Assembly (NCBI GenBank): GCA_963713805.1
Contig: CAVQNF010000025.1
Coordinates: 62,001 to 126,000, forward strand
Length of the DNA: 64,000 bases
DNA from: GAS188 sp963713805
GTDB lineage: Bacteria > Pseudomonadota > Alphaproteobacteria > Rhizobiales > Beijerinckiaceae
Direction of reading: 5' to 3'
In this document: one piece after another, positions 1 to 8,958 of the stretch
How the letters are laid out: each line of letters opens with the position of its first letter
Position numbering within the stretch: the first letter of the stretch is position 1
Made by a program: the position numbers and the translations under genes
The notes under the pieces: model-generated
Database searches by the model: none
What the model was told of the DNA's origin: nothing
What the model saw: only the letters and a program-made list of their open reading frames with translations

Positions 1-351
1 GCGCACCGACTGGTCGAAGCGCAGCACGACCCGGTCGCCTTCCAGAACTTCGACGAGACCGGCCAGCACACGCCGGGACCGGATGTCGAGGCGGTGCGCT
101 TCCTCGTCGAGGAGCGCGACGTGATCGGCTTCGGCACCGAGACGATCGGCACGGACGCAGGGCAGGCGGCGCATTTCCGGCCGCCCTATCCCTGCCACGC
201 GCTGATGCATGGGGCCGGCCGCTTCGGGCTGCAATGCCTCGCCAATCTCGATCTTCTCCCGCCGACCGGGGCCGTGCTGATCGCGGCGCCGCTCAAGATC
301 AGGCAAGGCTCGGGCTCGCCCTTGCGCGTGCTGGCGCTGGTGGCGGCATGA
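1..351 (+). CDS. cyclase family protein, C-terminal part (kynurenine formamidase-like)
   Basis: The reading frame is open from the first base of the window, so the start lies outside it. About 116 residues are visible. The stretch 'PGPDVEAVRFLVEERDVIGF' followed by 'GTETIGTDAG' matches the C-terminal half of metal-dependent cyclase/formamidase family proteins, in which this segment precedes the conserved Asp before the final strands. Such enzymes hydrolyse amide or lactone bonds; the substrate cannot be told here. The stop codon overlaps the ATG of the next gene (ATGA at 348-351), which suggests one operon with the acyl-CoA ligase and possibly the MFS carrier, consistent with catabolism of an imported acid. 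Family assignment is fairly sure, function is not. Confidence 0.7.
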   Translation, partial: AHRLVEAQHDPVAFQNFDETGQHTPGPDVEAVRFLVEERDVIGFGTETIGTDAGQAAHFRPPYPCHALMHGAGRFGLQCLANLDLLPPTGAVLIAAPLKIRQGSGSPLRVLALVAA

Positions 352-1965
352 GCGCTCGGGAGGTTCCCGGTGCTCTTCGCGCCCGGCCGAGCGGACCTTG
401 CCGACGATGCTCGACGCGCAGGCAGCGCGCGTTGCGCGACAAGCCGCTCGTCACGGCGAGCGGCAAGACGATCGGCTTTCGCGAGGCGCGCGATCTCGCG
501 GCGCGGCTTTGCCGGAACGCCTGGCACGGGCCGGCATCAAGCGCGGCGACCGCGTCGCGCTGATCTGCGGCAACAGCATGGATTTCGTCACCATCATGCT
601 CGGCGCCGCCTGGATCGGCGTCGTGCTCGTGCCGATCAACACGGGCTCACGCGGGCCGCAGCTCGCGCATATCCTGCAGCAATTCCGGCGCGAGGCTGCT
701 GATCCTCGAGGCGCGAGTTCCTTGCCTTCGCTCGATCATGCCGGCATCGGCGGACGCGGCCCTCGAGGCGCATCTGGCTCATCGGGGAAGCTGAGACGGG
801 GGAGGTCGCAGGGGCTGACCCTGCGTCCCCTTGCCCGCGCTCGGCTTCGCCCGAGCCGCCGGCCGCGCTCGGGCCCGGCGACACGCTTGCGATCCTCTAC
901 ACCTCCGGCACGACGGGCCCGTCGAAGGGCGTGATCTGCCCGCATGCGCAATATTATTGGTGGGGGGTGATCACCGCCGGCATGCTCGGCGTCGGGAAGG
1001 CGACGTGCTCGTGACGCCGCTGCCGCTCTTCCACAGCAATGCGTTGAACAGCTTCTACCAGGCGCTGCTCCTCGGCGCGCATGTGGTTTATCTTCCGCGC
1101 TTCTCCGTGTCGGGCTTCTTCGCCTCGCTCGCCGAGCACAAGGCGACGGTGACCTATCTGCTCGGCGCCATGGTGCCCATGCTGCTCTCGCGTTCGCCCT
1201 CGCCGCAGGAGAGGGCGCATGCGGCGCGCATCGCGCTCGCGCCCGGCGTCCCGGAGATGTTCCGCAAGGAATTCGCGGCGCGAAGCGGCATCGCGCTTCT
1301 CGACGGCTACGGCTCGACCGAGACGAATTTCGTCATCGGCGCCCATCCAATCGGTGCAGAGGTCCGGGATGATGGGCGCGGTCATCGAGGGTTTCGAGGC
1401 GCGCGTCGTCGACGAGGACGACAATGAGCTGCCGGATGGCGAGGCCGGCGAATTGATGCTGCGCGCGGCCGAGCCCTTACGCTTTCGCGCGCGGCTATTT
1501 CGGCATGCCGGAGAAGACCGTCGAGGCCTGGCGCAATCTCTGGTTCCACACGGGAGACCGCGTGCTGCGCGAACAGGACGGCCAGTTCCGCTTCCTCGAC
1601 CGGTTGAAGGACGCGATCCGCCGGCGCGGCGAGAACATCTCCTCCTTCGAGGTCGAGCAGGTGCTGATCAGCCATCCGGAGGTCGGCGTCGGCCGCGGTC
1701 TTCCCGGTGCGCTCGGAGCTCGCCGAGGACGAGGTGATGGCCGCGATCCTCCGCAAGCCCGCAAGCCGCTTGTCGGAGCTCGAGCTCATGCGATATCTGC
1801 GAGCCGCGCCTGCCGCGCTTTGCGCTGCCGCGCTTCGTCGAGTTCGTCACCGAGCTGCCGCAGACCGAGAACGGCAAGGTGCAGAAATTCAAGCTGCGCG
1901 AGCGCGGCGTTCAGCCCGGAACCTGGGACCGCGAGAAGTCGGGGTGGTCGCCGTCACGAAAATGA
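348..1965 (+). CDS. AMP-dependent acyl-CoA ligase, CaiC-like (frameshifted)
   Basis: This adenylate-forming enzyme would activate a carboxylic acid to its CoA thioester through an acyl-AMP. The protein is scattered over three frames. In order I see an N-terminal part with 'KPLVTASGKTIGFREARDLA', then 'GDRVALICGNSMDFVTIMLG', the P-loop 'YTSGTTGPSKG' (about 898-930), 'GYGSTETNF' (about 1303-1330), 'FHTGD' (about 1545) and 'RRGENISSFEVEQVLISHPE' near the hinge. Restoring the frame, the C-terminus ends at TGA 1963-1965. The layout resembles crotonobetaine/carnitine-CoA ligase relatives, but the substrate is unknown. At least six frame changes are needed, so it is either a pseudogene or a casualty of the window-wide indel problem. 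I favour the latter because the motifs are intact. It overlaps the upstream cyclase gene by 4 bp. Confidence 0.75.
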
Positions 1966-2105
1966 AGGCGCAAGCGTCGCCGCGACGTTCGCCATCACGC
2001 AAATGACATGCGCATTGCGGGCGAGGCGCTCATTCGCGTTGCGGCTTTCGCGCATTTAAGCTTAGCTTCCGATCAAGTCACTCGGATGGGCTTGGGGCCA
2101 TCGCC

Positions 2106-3418
2106 ATGTCGGACGCCGTCATTGGAACGGTGGGGCTGCCGGACGAGCCGCCGGGCCGACCGAGGCCCAGAGCCGCAAGGCCATCTATGCCGCCACCATC
2201 GGCAATGTGATGGAATGGTACGACTACGGCGTATACGCCTATCTCGCCTCGTCGCTCGCGGTGAATTTCTTCCCGAAGGACGACCCGAAATCGGCGCTGT
2301 TGTCCACCTTCGCGATCTTCGGGGTCGGCCTCGTGGTTCGTCCGCTCGGCGGCATCGTCATCGGCCGCATGGGCGACACGCATGGCCGCAAGCCCGCGCT
2401 GATCCTGACCATTCTCCTGATGGCGATCGGCACCGTGCTCATCGGCTTCATCCCGACCTATGGCCGCATCGGCATCCTCGCTCCCATCCTCCTCCTCGTC
2501 TGCCGGATGCTGCAAGGCTTCTCGACGGGCGGTGAATGGGGCGGCTCGACGGCTTTCATGGCCGAATGGTCGGTCGAGGGGAAGCGCGGCTTCTACACGA
2601 GCCTGCAGCAGATGTCGGTCGCGGGCGGCACTTTGCTGGGCTCGGGCCTCGCGGCGATTCTCACCTCGACGCTCGGCAGCGAGGCGATGGACGGCTGGGG
2701 CTGGCGCATCCCCTTCCTTCTCGGGGGCCTGTTCCTGCCGATCGGTCTGTGGCTTCGCCGCGCGGTCGACGAGACGCCTCCCTATCGCGAGGTCGCGCAG
2801 GAATATGGCGACGCGAGCGCGCCGGCGCAGAGCAGCGATATGAGGCTCGCCCTCATCGCCTTCGGCTTCACGGTCCATTGGACGGTCTGCTACTACACCT
2901 TCCTGAGCTATATGCCGACGTTCACGCGGGTCCAGCTCAAGCTCAGCCCGGCGGAATCCTTATGGTCGAACACGATCGGCCTCCTCGCCGTCGTGATTTT
3001 CGTGCCCATCATGGGGGCGCTCTCGGATCGCATCGGCCGCAAGCCGCTGCTGCTTTCGTCCTGCGCCGCCTTTTTCCTTTTGCCGCTGCCCGTCTTCTGG
3101 CTGATGCTGCAGGGTTATGGCTTCGCTTTCGTGGCCTCGATGCAGATCGTCTTCGGCATTGCCATCGCGCTCTTCTCGGGAGCGGGACCGGCCGCGATCG
3201 CGGAGATCTTCACCACGCGGGGACGCTCGACCTGGATGTCGTCTTCCTACGCGCTCGCCGTCGCGGTCTTCGGCGGCTTCGCGCCACTGATCGCGCAATG
3301 GCTGATCCAGGTGACCGGCTCTGCGCTCTCCCCCGTCGCCTATGTGATGGCGGCGGCCGCGGTGAGCTTCGTCGTGATCTCGCGCATCAAGGAAACGGCG
3401 CATGTGCCGCTGAGGTGA
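2106..3418 (+). CDS. MFS transporter, metabolite:H+ symporter (MHS) type
   Basis: This is an inner-membrane secondary carrier of about 12 helices, like the ShiA/ProP/KgtP group that imports organic acids or osmolytes with protons. The core is open from GTG 2207. 'VMEWYDYGVYAYLA' is the classic MHS opening of helix 1. The loop 2-3 signature is 'GRMGDTHGRKPAL', 'RMLQGFSTGGEWGG' lies in helices 4-5, and 'GALSDRIGRKPLL' is the duplicated signature in the central loop. The true start is probably ATG 2106, because the sequence just before 2207 reads 'SRKAIYAATIGN' in the transporter frame and joins a plausible N-terminus after a frame change near 2140-2165. Its position behind a CoA ligase suggests uptake of that enzyme's substrate. 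Confidence 0.85.
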
Positions 3419-3488
3419 GTAGCGAAGGAACGAGCCATGCACGGTTTGGGGATGCTCGCACTGCGACACGCAACTAAGCCAGTCCACC

Positions 3489-3602
3489 AACCAATTACAT
3501 AAACTGGGCAGCTAGTCTCATCAGTTAAACACCGGGATTTATTGAGCTTTTTAGGATCGCACTGAACCGAGACCATGCATCTGCCACGAACCAATTACAT
3601 AA
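3489..3602 (+). repeat. pair of 14-bp direct repeats exactly 100 bp apart
   Basis: AACCAATTACATAA occurs at 3489-3502 and again at 3589-3602. The second copy ends two bases before the 3' end of the AlbA_2 gene. The sequence between them (3503-3588) is AT-rich and holds no gene I can support. I found no third copy on the other side of the AlbA_2 gene, so this is not a clean target-site duplication. It may be a remnant of an insertion or a protein-binding pair. Confidence 0.7.
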
Positions 3603-3604
3603 TG

Positions 3605-5056
3605 TCATGGGGCCCAAGCAGGGAGATATCGGGCCGTCCTTTTGGCTTGGTCCTCATCTAGAGGCCGTATCAGCTTCGCTTCTATTGCTTCTCGGATAAT
3701 CACCGAAACCTGAGGATACTGCTTGTCGCTTAATCCTAACCGCAAGCGTAAGCTCGCGTTGCTCATGGTTTCGTTGGCTTCGAATCGACGGACAGCGTGC
3801 TGAAAACATGCCCTTAAACGGTCCTCTTTGGACATGGCTGCGAACGGCTTATCGGCGTATACGGTAACGACCGTGGTGCCTTCCATTGATTGAAAGAGAG
3901 GCGGGGGAAGCGCTTCGCTCTCTATCGCTTCTAATGCACGATCGATTCCACTGCCCCGTTCCTCGCAATGTCCAAACCGCTTCATTAGGCCTGCCAGCTT
4001 CTCGTTGCGGGATCGACACGCATCAATAAACCTCTCGGGAGAAATCAGGGGAGCTCCAGGGCTCGTGATTTTGACCCGATCTTGAAATAACTCGATTACC
4101 GGGCCACTCCCCTTTGTCGTCAGGTCCTGATGAATAAGAGCGTTCGCGATGAACTCCCGAAGACTTATTTCGGGCAACCAATGGCGCGTCTTGCGAACAC
4201 CATGGGTCATTTCCTCCGTATGTGGAAGCTTTCCCATTACGTAACGGAGTAAGCGCGGGAATGCGGCGCCGTAGCCCATGTGCCCTTGGACTTCATCGAC
4301 TCCAGCCAACTTCGATAAGCCCTTGTACTGAATCACACGAGGGGCACGTCTCGCCAATAAAGGAAATTTCGACAGGTCCTTGGCTGCAACAATTGCGAAC
4401 AAATTAAATACATCAAAGGAGCCCTGCCGATCATCTTTGATGAGGCCTTCGAGAAGTAGATGATCGATGATGGATGTCTTAGATGTCTTGTTACTGCCGA
4501 TTAATTTCATAAAATGAATACAGTCGAAGCTATCAAATATATCCTCGGTCGAAAGGCGCGTCGCTGCTACCGCCTGCTCAAATCCAAATCGCGACGTAAT
4601 TGCCCACAGAGCCCTCTCTCGTTCCTCAAATTCCAGGAGAGGTTTTAGTACGGAATCGACACGGATGAACGCTTCTCTTTTGAAGCGCACAGGCGCCGTA
4701 TAGCCAGGGCGGATGACGATCATCTCCACATGCTTTCCGCCCTCGTCAAAACCAATAATTTCCATCGGGACATCTGGTGATAGCAATCTATTTAGCCACT
4801 CCTCGAAATTCTGAGCGCCCACTCTGGCATTCTTCAAATTCACTGAGGTGCCCACTAAATTGTGAGTGCGGTCTTCCACGCCAAAAATCAGATACGCGGC
4901 TTCCTCGTTGGCAAGCATTGCTGAATTTGCAAGTCCCGAAACGTATTTGCCAACGTCGTCCGGATCAAAGCGATTGAGCTTGAATTCCAACCACTCAGTC
5001 TCGCGTGGCTGACTGCGTAGCGAATGGAGGAGTTTTTGAGGATCGTGAACAGCCAC
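3605..5056 (-). CDS. AlbA_2 (Schlafen-like) domain protein with C-terminal GHKL-type ATPase fold
   Basis: The protein has 483 residues and no frame break. Residues about 15-130 look like the AlbA_2/Schlafen nucleic-acid-binding domain ('ETEWLEFKLNRF', 'YLIFGVEDRTHNLVG', 'PVRFKREAFIRV'). Residues about 295-400 look like the GHKL ATPase-like half of this family ('LREFIANALIHQDL', 'DRVKITSPGAP', 'CEERGSGIDRAL'). The family (COG2865 type) is often annotated as a transcriptional regulator or putative helicase-like protein, and relatives occur in mobile and defence-associated islands. The molecular role here is unknown. Base composition is clearly more AT-rich than on both sides, and many codons end in A or T, which suggests horizontal transfer. 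It stands alone between the MFS gene and the ornithine cyclodeaminase gene, which converges on neither. Confidence 0.75.
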   Translation of the reverse strand: MAVHDPQKLLHSLRSQPRETEWLEFKLNRFDPDDVGKYVSGLANSAMLANEEAAYLIFGVEDRTHNLVGTSVNLKNARVGAQNFEEWLNRLLSPDVPMEIIGFDEGGKHVEMIVIRPGYTAPVRFKREAFIRVDSVLKPLLEFEERERALWAITSRFGFEQAVAATRLSTEDIFDSFDCIHFMKLIGSNKTSKTSIIDHLLLEGLIKDDRQGSFDVFNLFAIVAAKDLSKFPLLARRAPRVIQYKGLSKLAGVDEVQGHMGYGAAFPRLLRYVMGKLPHTEEMTHGVRKTRHWLPEISLREFIANALIHQDLTTKGSGPVIELFQDRVKITSPGAPLISPERFIDACRSRNEKLAGLMKRFGHCEERGSGIDRALEAIESEALPPPLFQSMEGTTVVTVYADKPFAAMSKEDRLRACFQHAVRRFEANETMSNASLRLRLGLSDKQYPQVSVIIREAIEAKLIRPLDEDQAKRTARYLPAWAP

Positions 5057-5125
5057 AGCGGCGCTCTACTTAAGAGGCGTGGGATCTACGGACAATTCGG
5101 TTCAAAAGGCAAAAGGCTAACTCAA

Positions 5126-5140
5126 AGCTCATAGTGAGCT
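5126..5140. promoter_or_regulatory. 15-bp palindrome upstream of the AlbA_2 gene
   Basis: AGCTCA-TAG-TGAGCT is a perfect 6-bp inverted repeat with a 3-bp spacer. It lies 70 bp upstream of the AlbA_2 start and downstream of the ornithine cyclodeaminase stop. It could be an operator, or a short hairpin at the end of the leftward ocd transcript, though no T-run follows it. The assignment is weak. Confidence 0.3.
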
Positions 5141-5172
5141 AAGAAGAACGCTAATCTTTGTCATGACGTTCG

Positions 5173-6172
5173 TCAAAGCGCTTCCCACACCGCGACGGCG
5201 GCCGCGAGATCCTCGATCGCGGCGCCGATCGATTTGAAGGCCGTGATCTCTCGCGGCGAGCTTCGTCCCTTGACGCGACCGGCGCACGAGGCTCGCGAGG
5301 TCGCCGGCGACGTGCTCCTCCCCGATGGCGCCGTCACGCAGGGCGACCGCGACATCGCCGCCTTCCTTCAGCGCGGCCTTGGTGTCGACGAAGAGGCGCG
5401 CGCGGCGCAGCGCCTCGTCATCGGCTTCGCGCATCTCGAGATTGAAGGCGCCGACGAGATCGAGGTGGGCGCCGTCTTTGAGCCATTCCCCACGGATCAA
5501 GGGCGTGCGCGACAGCGTGGCGCAAGAAACGATATCGGCTTTGCGCGCCGCGGTTTCGAGATCGTCGGCGACGAGGATGCGTGGCCCTGAAGGCTCGCCG
5601 GATGGGCGTGGAGGTGCCGACGCTCGCTTGCCGCTGCGCGCCGGGGCATTGCGCAAGCGGTCAGCGATGTCCTCGGCCCGCGCGCGATTGTGGTTCCAGA
5701 TCGTCACCTCGCTGATCGGCCGAATGGCGCAATGGGCCCTGACGAGGAAGGGTGCGAGCGCGCCGGCCCCGACCATCAACAGGCGTGAGGCATCCTCGCG
5801 CGCCGCGTAGGAGGCGGCAAGCGCCGAGGCCGCGGCGGTGCGCCAGAGCGTGAGCCGCGTGCCGTCCATCGCGGCGAGCGGCTCGCCCGTCTCCCCATCG
5901 AGCAGGATGGTCGTCGCATGGACGCTCGGACGCCCTCGCGCGGCATTCCCGGGGAAGACCGTCGCGAGCTTGGTCGCAAGATATGAGGGGCGCTCCCCGG
6001 CGCCCGTCCAGGCGGGCATGAGAAGGAGCGTCGCGGTTTCATCGCCGCGCGCCACCGCGTGGTGATGCCTTTCGGGGGCGACGAGCCCGGTGCCGAAGGC
6101 GCGCCGCAGCGCCTCGATCAGCATCGGAAAGCTCAAGGCCGCATCGATCTCTTCCGCCGAAACCACGCGCAT
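5173..6172 (-). CDS. ornithine cyclodeaminase family protein
   Basis: About 332 residues after correcting one extra base near 5278-5283. The N-terminus 'MRVVSAEEIDAALSFPMLIE' at 6172 is the normal family start; the longer open frame upstream adds unrelated residues. The Rossmann segment 'RLLMVGAGALAPFLVRAH' binds NAD(P). It is preceded by 'LTLWRTAAASALAA', which carries the arginine involved in substrate binding. After the frame change the protein ends 'PREITAFKSIGAAIEDLAAA', the conserved C-terminal motif. Members deaminate ornithine to proline or reduce related imines (ketimine reductase, alanine dehydrogenase), and the substrate cannot be chosen from sequence alone. It is a single gene, with the AlbA_2 insert downstream. 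Confidence 0.8.
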
Positions 6173-6464
6173 GTGCCTTTGCTCCGTCCCCAGCGGCCAG
6201 AATGACCGCCGTGCTGCTCTGCTAGGCCACGAGGCGGGTGACAGAAGCGGTGTCGGCCAGGATGTCGACCTCCGCGGCGCCAACACAAGGGCCTCTTCGC
6301 TGCCTCGACCATGTCGGGGGTGCCGCGACGTTGCTGCGCCAGACCTGTTTTGAAGCCGTTTCCCTTCCGGGTGCTCAAGAGTATCGTGATGGGACGCCGC
6401 AAATGCTCAGGGCGCGGGACGTTAAGCGCGACCGCCGCCTTGGCTCGAACAATCCGAGGACACG

Positions 6465-7343
6465 ATGACGAGCGTTGCGAAACTGAACAAGCCGGCCAAG
6501 GCAAAGACGGCAAGCCCGCCGGGCCAAGCCCACGGTAGCCAAGCCCCCGCCAAGGGACCGCCAGCCAAGGCCACGCCCGCCAAGGCACCGCCTGCCAAGG
6601 CCCGCCCGCCAAGGCACCGCTCGCCAAGGCCCCGATCGCGAAGGCGCCGATGCCAAAGGCGCCGCTCGCCAAATCCGCCGCCAAGCTTGCGACTGTCAAA
6701 AGCCCGGACCGCGCCCACAAGCCCAGACCATTTGCCGAAGCCGAAGCCGCTCGTCGGCGAGGCGCCTCGCCGCCAGGACGGCGAACCGGCGCCCATGGCG
6801 CTCGCGCTGCCGCCGGGCGATCTCTCGCCCGAAATGCGCGCCTATCTCGAAAAATGCCGGGAGAAGATCGGCTTCGTGCCGCATGTGCTGACCAGCTATG
6901 CGCATGATGATGGGAAGCTCGCCGCCTTCGCGGCCTTCTACAATGATTTGATGCTTGGCCCCTCGGGACTTTCGAAGCTCGAGCGCGAGATGATCGCGGT
7001 CGCGGTCTCGAGCGAGAACCATTGCTTCTACTGCCTCACGGCGCATGGGGCCGCGGTTCGTCAGCTCTCGGGCGATCCGGTGCTCGGTGAGCTCATGGCG
7101 ATGAACTGGCGCGCGGCCAAGCTTTCCGCTCGCCATAGGGCGATGCTCGGTTTCGCCTCCAAGGTGACGCTGCACTCGCGCCAGATCAACGAGGCGGATC
7201 GGGAAAATTTGCGCAAGGCCGGATTCTCGAACCGCGACATCTGGGACATCGCCGCCGTCGCTTCTTTCTTCAACATGTCGAATCGTATGGCCTCCGCGGT
7301 CGATATGCGGCCGAACCGCGAATATCATACCCAGGCGCGCTGA
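6465..7343 (+). CDS. peroxidase-related (AhpD/CMD family) protein with Ala/Lys/Pro-rich N-terminus
   Basis: The catalytic domain starts near residue 110 ('MALALPPGDLSPEMRAYLEK', about 6795). It contains 'NHCFYCLTAHGAAVRQLSGD', the CxxC-x3-H motif of alkylhydroperoxidase-like enzymes, and ends 'MASAVDMRPNREYHTQAR'. This domain alone has the usual family length of about 180 residues. It is preceded by about 100 residues of Pro/Ala/Lys-rich sequence built from repeated CCAAGG-containing units (6490-6670). In a shifted frame the repeats read as regular 'PAKAP' units, so the tail probably carries two compensating indels. GAGG lies six bases before ATG 6465. The family reduces peroxides by dithiol chemistry. 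The basic tail may be a linker or bind nucleic acid, and I know no precedent for it. Confidence 0.75.
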   Translation: MTSVAKLNKPAKAKTASPPGQAHGSQAPAKGPPAKATPAKAPPAKARPPRHRSPRPRSRRRRCQRRRSPNPPPSLRLSKARTAPTSPDHLPKPKPLVGEAPRRQDGEPAPMALALPPGDLSPEMRAYLEKCREKIGFVPHVLTSYAHDDGKLAAFAAFYNDLMLGPSGLSKLEREMIAVAVSSENHCFYCLTAHGAAVRQLSGDPVLGELMAMNWRAAKLSARHRAMLGFASKVTLHSRQINEADRENLRKAGFSNRDIWDIAAVASFFNMSNRMASAVDMRPNREYHTQAR

Positions 7344-7370
7344 GGCTCCAGGGCGCACGTCCCTTTGAAG

Positions 7371-7402
7371 CGGAAAAGAAAAAAGGCCGGCGTGAGCCGG
7401 CC
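7371..7402 (-). terminator. intrinsic terminator, leftward
   Basis: GGCCGGC (7385-7391), loop GTGA and GCCGGCC (7396-7402) form a perfect 7-bp stem. On the minus strand it is followed by TTTTTT-C-TTTT. No coding gene on the minus strand ends here, which is the main reason to suspect a noncoding transcript. Confidence 0.7.
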
Positions 7403-7514
7403 TACGGAGTCGTTTGGGGATCAACTCAAGCGCGTCTGCCGATCACGGTGGCAATTCCCAGGGGGCTGGGGGGCAAAAGTCCGGGAACCACGCACCGGAC
7501 CGGTCAGACGACAA
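7371..7514 (-). ncRNA. candidate structured small RNA with its own terminator
   Basis: On the minus strand a possible -10 box TATGCT (plus 7521-7526) is followed about 7-12 bases later by a long interrupted stem. Bases 7505-7510 pair with 7433-7438 (CGTCTG/CAGACG), 7501-7503 with 7439-7441, 7493-7497 with 7446-7450 (CGGTG/CACCG) and 7483-7487 with 7455-7459 (TTCCC/GGGAA). After a 30-base linker comes a perfect 7-bp GC hairpin and a T-rich tail. The predicted transcript is about 145 nt. It has the overall look of a small regulatory RNA; I do not recognise it as 6S, SRP, tmRNA or RNase P RNA. Confidence 0.4.
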
Positions 7515-7813
7515 TGCGTCAGCATAGCGCCCAGTGGGGCGTTCGAAGGGCGCGGATTGGGCGGAAATTGGGCTTTTGCCACGGCGGCTCCAATCCGTTG
7601 AGCTAAAGGCGTCCGCGCGAAGATCATGGAAAAGATCACGCCGTGCGAACTCGCGAAGGAAATCCTCATCGCGACCATCCGCGGGCGGGCGTGCCCGGCG
7701 CGACGATCGGCCAGCGATCGTGAATCTGCTTGAACAGAAGGCATCATCGCGCGATGATGCGGCGATCGAGTCACGACACAAGTCGCCAGGGCTTCCGCAT
7801 CAGAAGAGGCGCA

Positions 7814-8182
7814 ATGAGCGATCCCGAACCGATACCCAGCGCCGCGCGGGGAGCGGAACTCGTCCGTTTCCCCGTTGCGGCGAAAGAGCGCATCTCCTTC
7901 GACCGGCAGGAGCTGCGGGAAATTTTCAACCTGTATGGGCGCAAGGTCATATCGGGCGAATGGCGCGATTACGCGGTCGATTTCCTGAAGGACAGGGCGG
8001 TCTTCTCGGTGTTCCGGCGGGCGAGCGAAGTTCCGCTCTACCGCATCGTCAAGGACCCTTCGCTGGCGCGGCGCCAGGGCGCCTATGCGGTGATCACGGC
8101 AACCGGCCTCATCGTCAAGCGCGGCCATGAGCTGCGCAATGTGCTGCGCGTGCTGGATAAGCCGCTGCTTCTCGTGAGCTGA
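7814..8182 (+). CDS. DUF2794 family protein
   Basis: This is a 122-residue protein starting at ATG 7814 ('MSDPEPIPSAARG'), preceded by AAGAGG. The body 'SFDRQELREIFNLYGRKVIS', then 'GEWRDYAVDFLKDRAVFSVF' and 'ARRQGAYAVITATGLIVKRG' matches the small alphaproteobacterial DUF2794 family over its full length. No function is established for the family to my knowledge. The upstream in-frame extension to 7730 is not typical of the family and is left out. The frame is intact. Confidence 0.8.
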   Translation: MSDPEPIPSAARGAELVRFPVAAKERISFDRQELREIFNLYGRKVISGEWRDYAVDFLKDRAVFSVFRRASEVPLYRIVKDPSLARRQGAYAVITATGLIVKRGHELRNVLRVLDKPLLLVS

Positions 8183-8277
8183 TGCCGTTTGGACGCGAGC
8201 GCGACAAAACGAGCAGCTTGCCGGCCCGTCGGCAAGCGTTGTGCGCCTGCGATCACGGGAGGATGGTGACGGCCATC

Positions 8278-8662
8278 TCAGGCCGCCTGAATGTCGGTCT
8301 TGACGAAGTCATCGCCCTTGAAAAGCAGGGGCTCCTGGCTCAGCGTCGCGAGGGCGTAGGCAAAACAGTCGCCGAAGTCGAGCCCGGCCGGATGCCTGCC
8401 CTTGCCGAAGCGGCGCCAGGCGCGGCGCGCCCAGTCGGCGTGGTGCGCATCGACCGCAACGATCTCGACGCGGGCCTTGTGTAACCAGAGATCGAGGTCG
8501 CTACCGCCGGCCTCGCCAAGCCGGGTCTCGATCACCATGGCGGCTTCGAGGATCGTGGCCGCCGAGATCAGCGGGATGGATCGTCGGCGATGCGCCGCTC
8601 GAAGTCCGGCGCCTCAGACTCATTGAGGCGATCGCGACGATGGCCGAAGTATCGATCACCAT
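8278..8662 (-). CDS. vapC: VapC-like PIN-domain toxin (frameshifted)
   Basis: The N-terminus 'MVIDTSAIVAI' at 8662 carries the first PIN Asp. After a frame change it continues 'APDFERRIADDPS', then 'ISAATILEAAMVIETRLGEA' and 'GLDFGDCFAYALA', giving the conserved Glu and the Asp pair of the PIN nuclease active site. Family members are Mg-dependent RNases that cut tRNA or rRNA and stop growth when the antitoxin is lost. Length after correction is about 127 residues, normal for VapC. Two frame changes are needed (near 8620 and 8575); one of them looks like a missing rather than an extra base, so true inactivation is possible. The ATG overlaps the antitoxin stop (TGATG). Confidence 0.75.
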
Positions 8663-8916
8663 CAGCGCGGTACGCCGCTCTCGTCATAGCCGATGATCTC
8701 GTCAGCGCTTCGGGCATCGACAACCGGAAGCGCGCTCCAGCGCCGCCGGATTGCGGCGAGATCCTCGAGGAGCGCCGCCTTTCGCGCGTCAGACCCGATG
8801 CGGCGCAGCCGTTCCTCGAGCGCACGGCGGGTGGCGGTGGTAATCGTCTCGCCGGTCCGCTCCGCAAGCTCTCGCGCCAGCCGCTCCGTCTCTGGATCTT
8901 TGATGCTCAACGCCAT
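8662..8916 (-). CDS. vapB: VapB-type antitoxin
   Basis: 84 residues beginning 'MALSIKDPETERLARELAER' at ATG 8916, preceded by GGAAG. This is the opening of the Rv0623/PSK-type VapB antitoxins: a short ribbon-helix-helix-like N-terminus ('TGETITTATRRALEERL') and a C-terminal toxin-binding tail ('DEIIGYDESGVPR'). It would neutralise VapC and repress its own operon. Its stop overlaps the vapC start by one base, the usual coupling in such modules. The frame is intact. Confidence 0.8.
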   Translation of the reverse strand: MALSIKDPETERLARELAERTGETITTATRRALEERLRRIGSDARKAALLEDLAAIRRRWSALPVVDARSADEIIGYDESGVPR

Positions 8917-8958
8917 GTGACGCTTCCGAGTTGAGGCTTCCAAGGTTCCTATTCGTCA

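Larger units (their letters stand above)
7344..7813. other. gene-free stretch holding a candidate small RNA
   Basis: Nothing coding is supported between the AhpD-like gene and the DUF2794 gene. The left half holds a leftward intrinsic terminator and a rod-like inverted repeat, described as separate entries. The right half (7560-7813) shows no recognisable gene; a short stretch near 7575-7612 resembles only the D-arm of a tRNA on the minus strand. Confidence 0.5.

Noticed and set aside
7470..7490. AAAGTCCGGG resembling the P4 region of RNase P RNA on the plus strand
   Set aside because: The remaining conserved blocks of RNase P RNA are absent and the terminator faces the other way.
7571..7615. 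tRNA-like D-arm on the minus strand (TAGCTC, GG in the loop, GAGC)
   Set aside because: No anticodon stem, T-arm or matching acceptor follows within the proper distance, so it is not a tRNA and is too short to prove a fragment.
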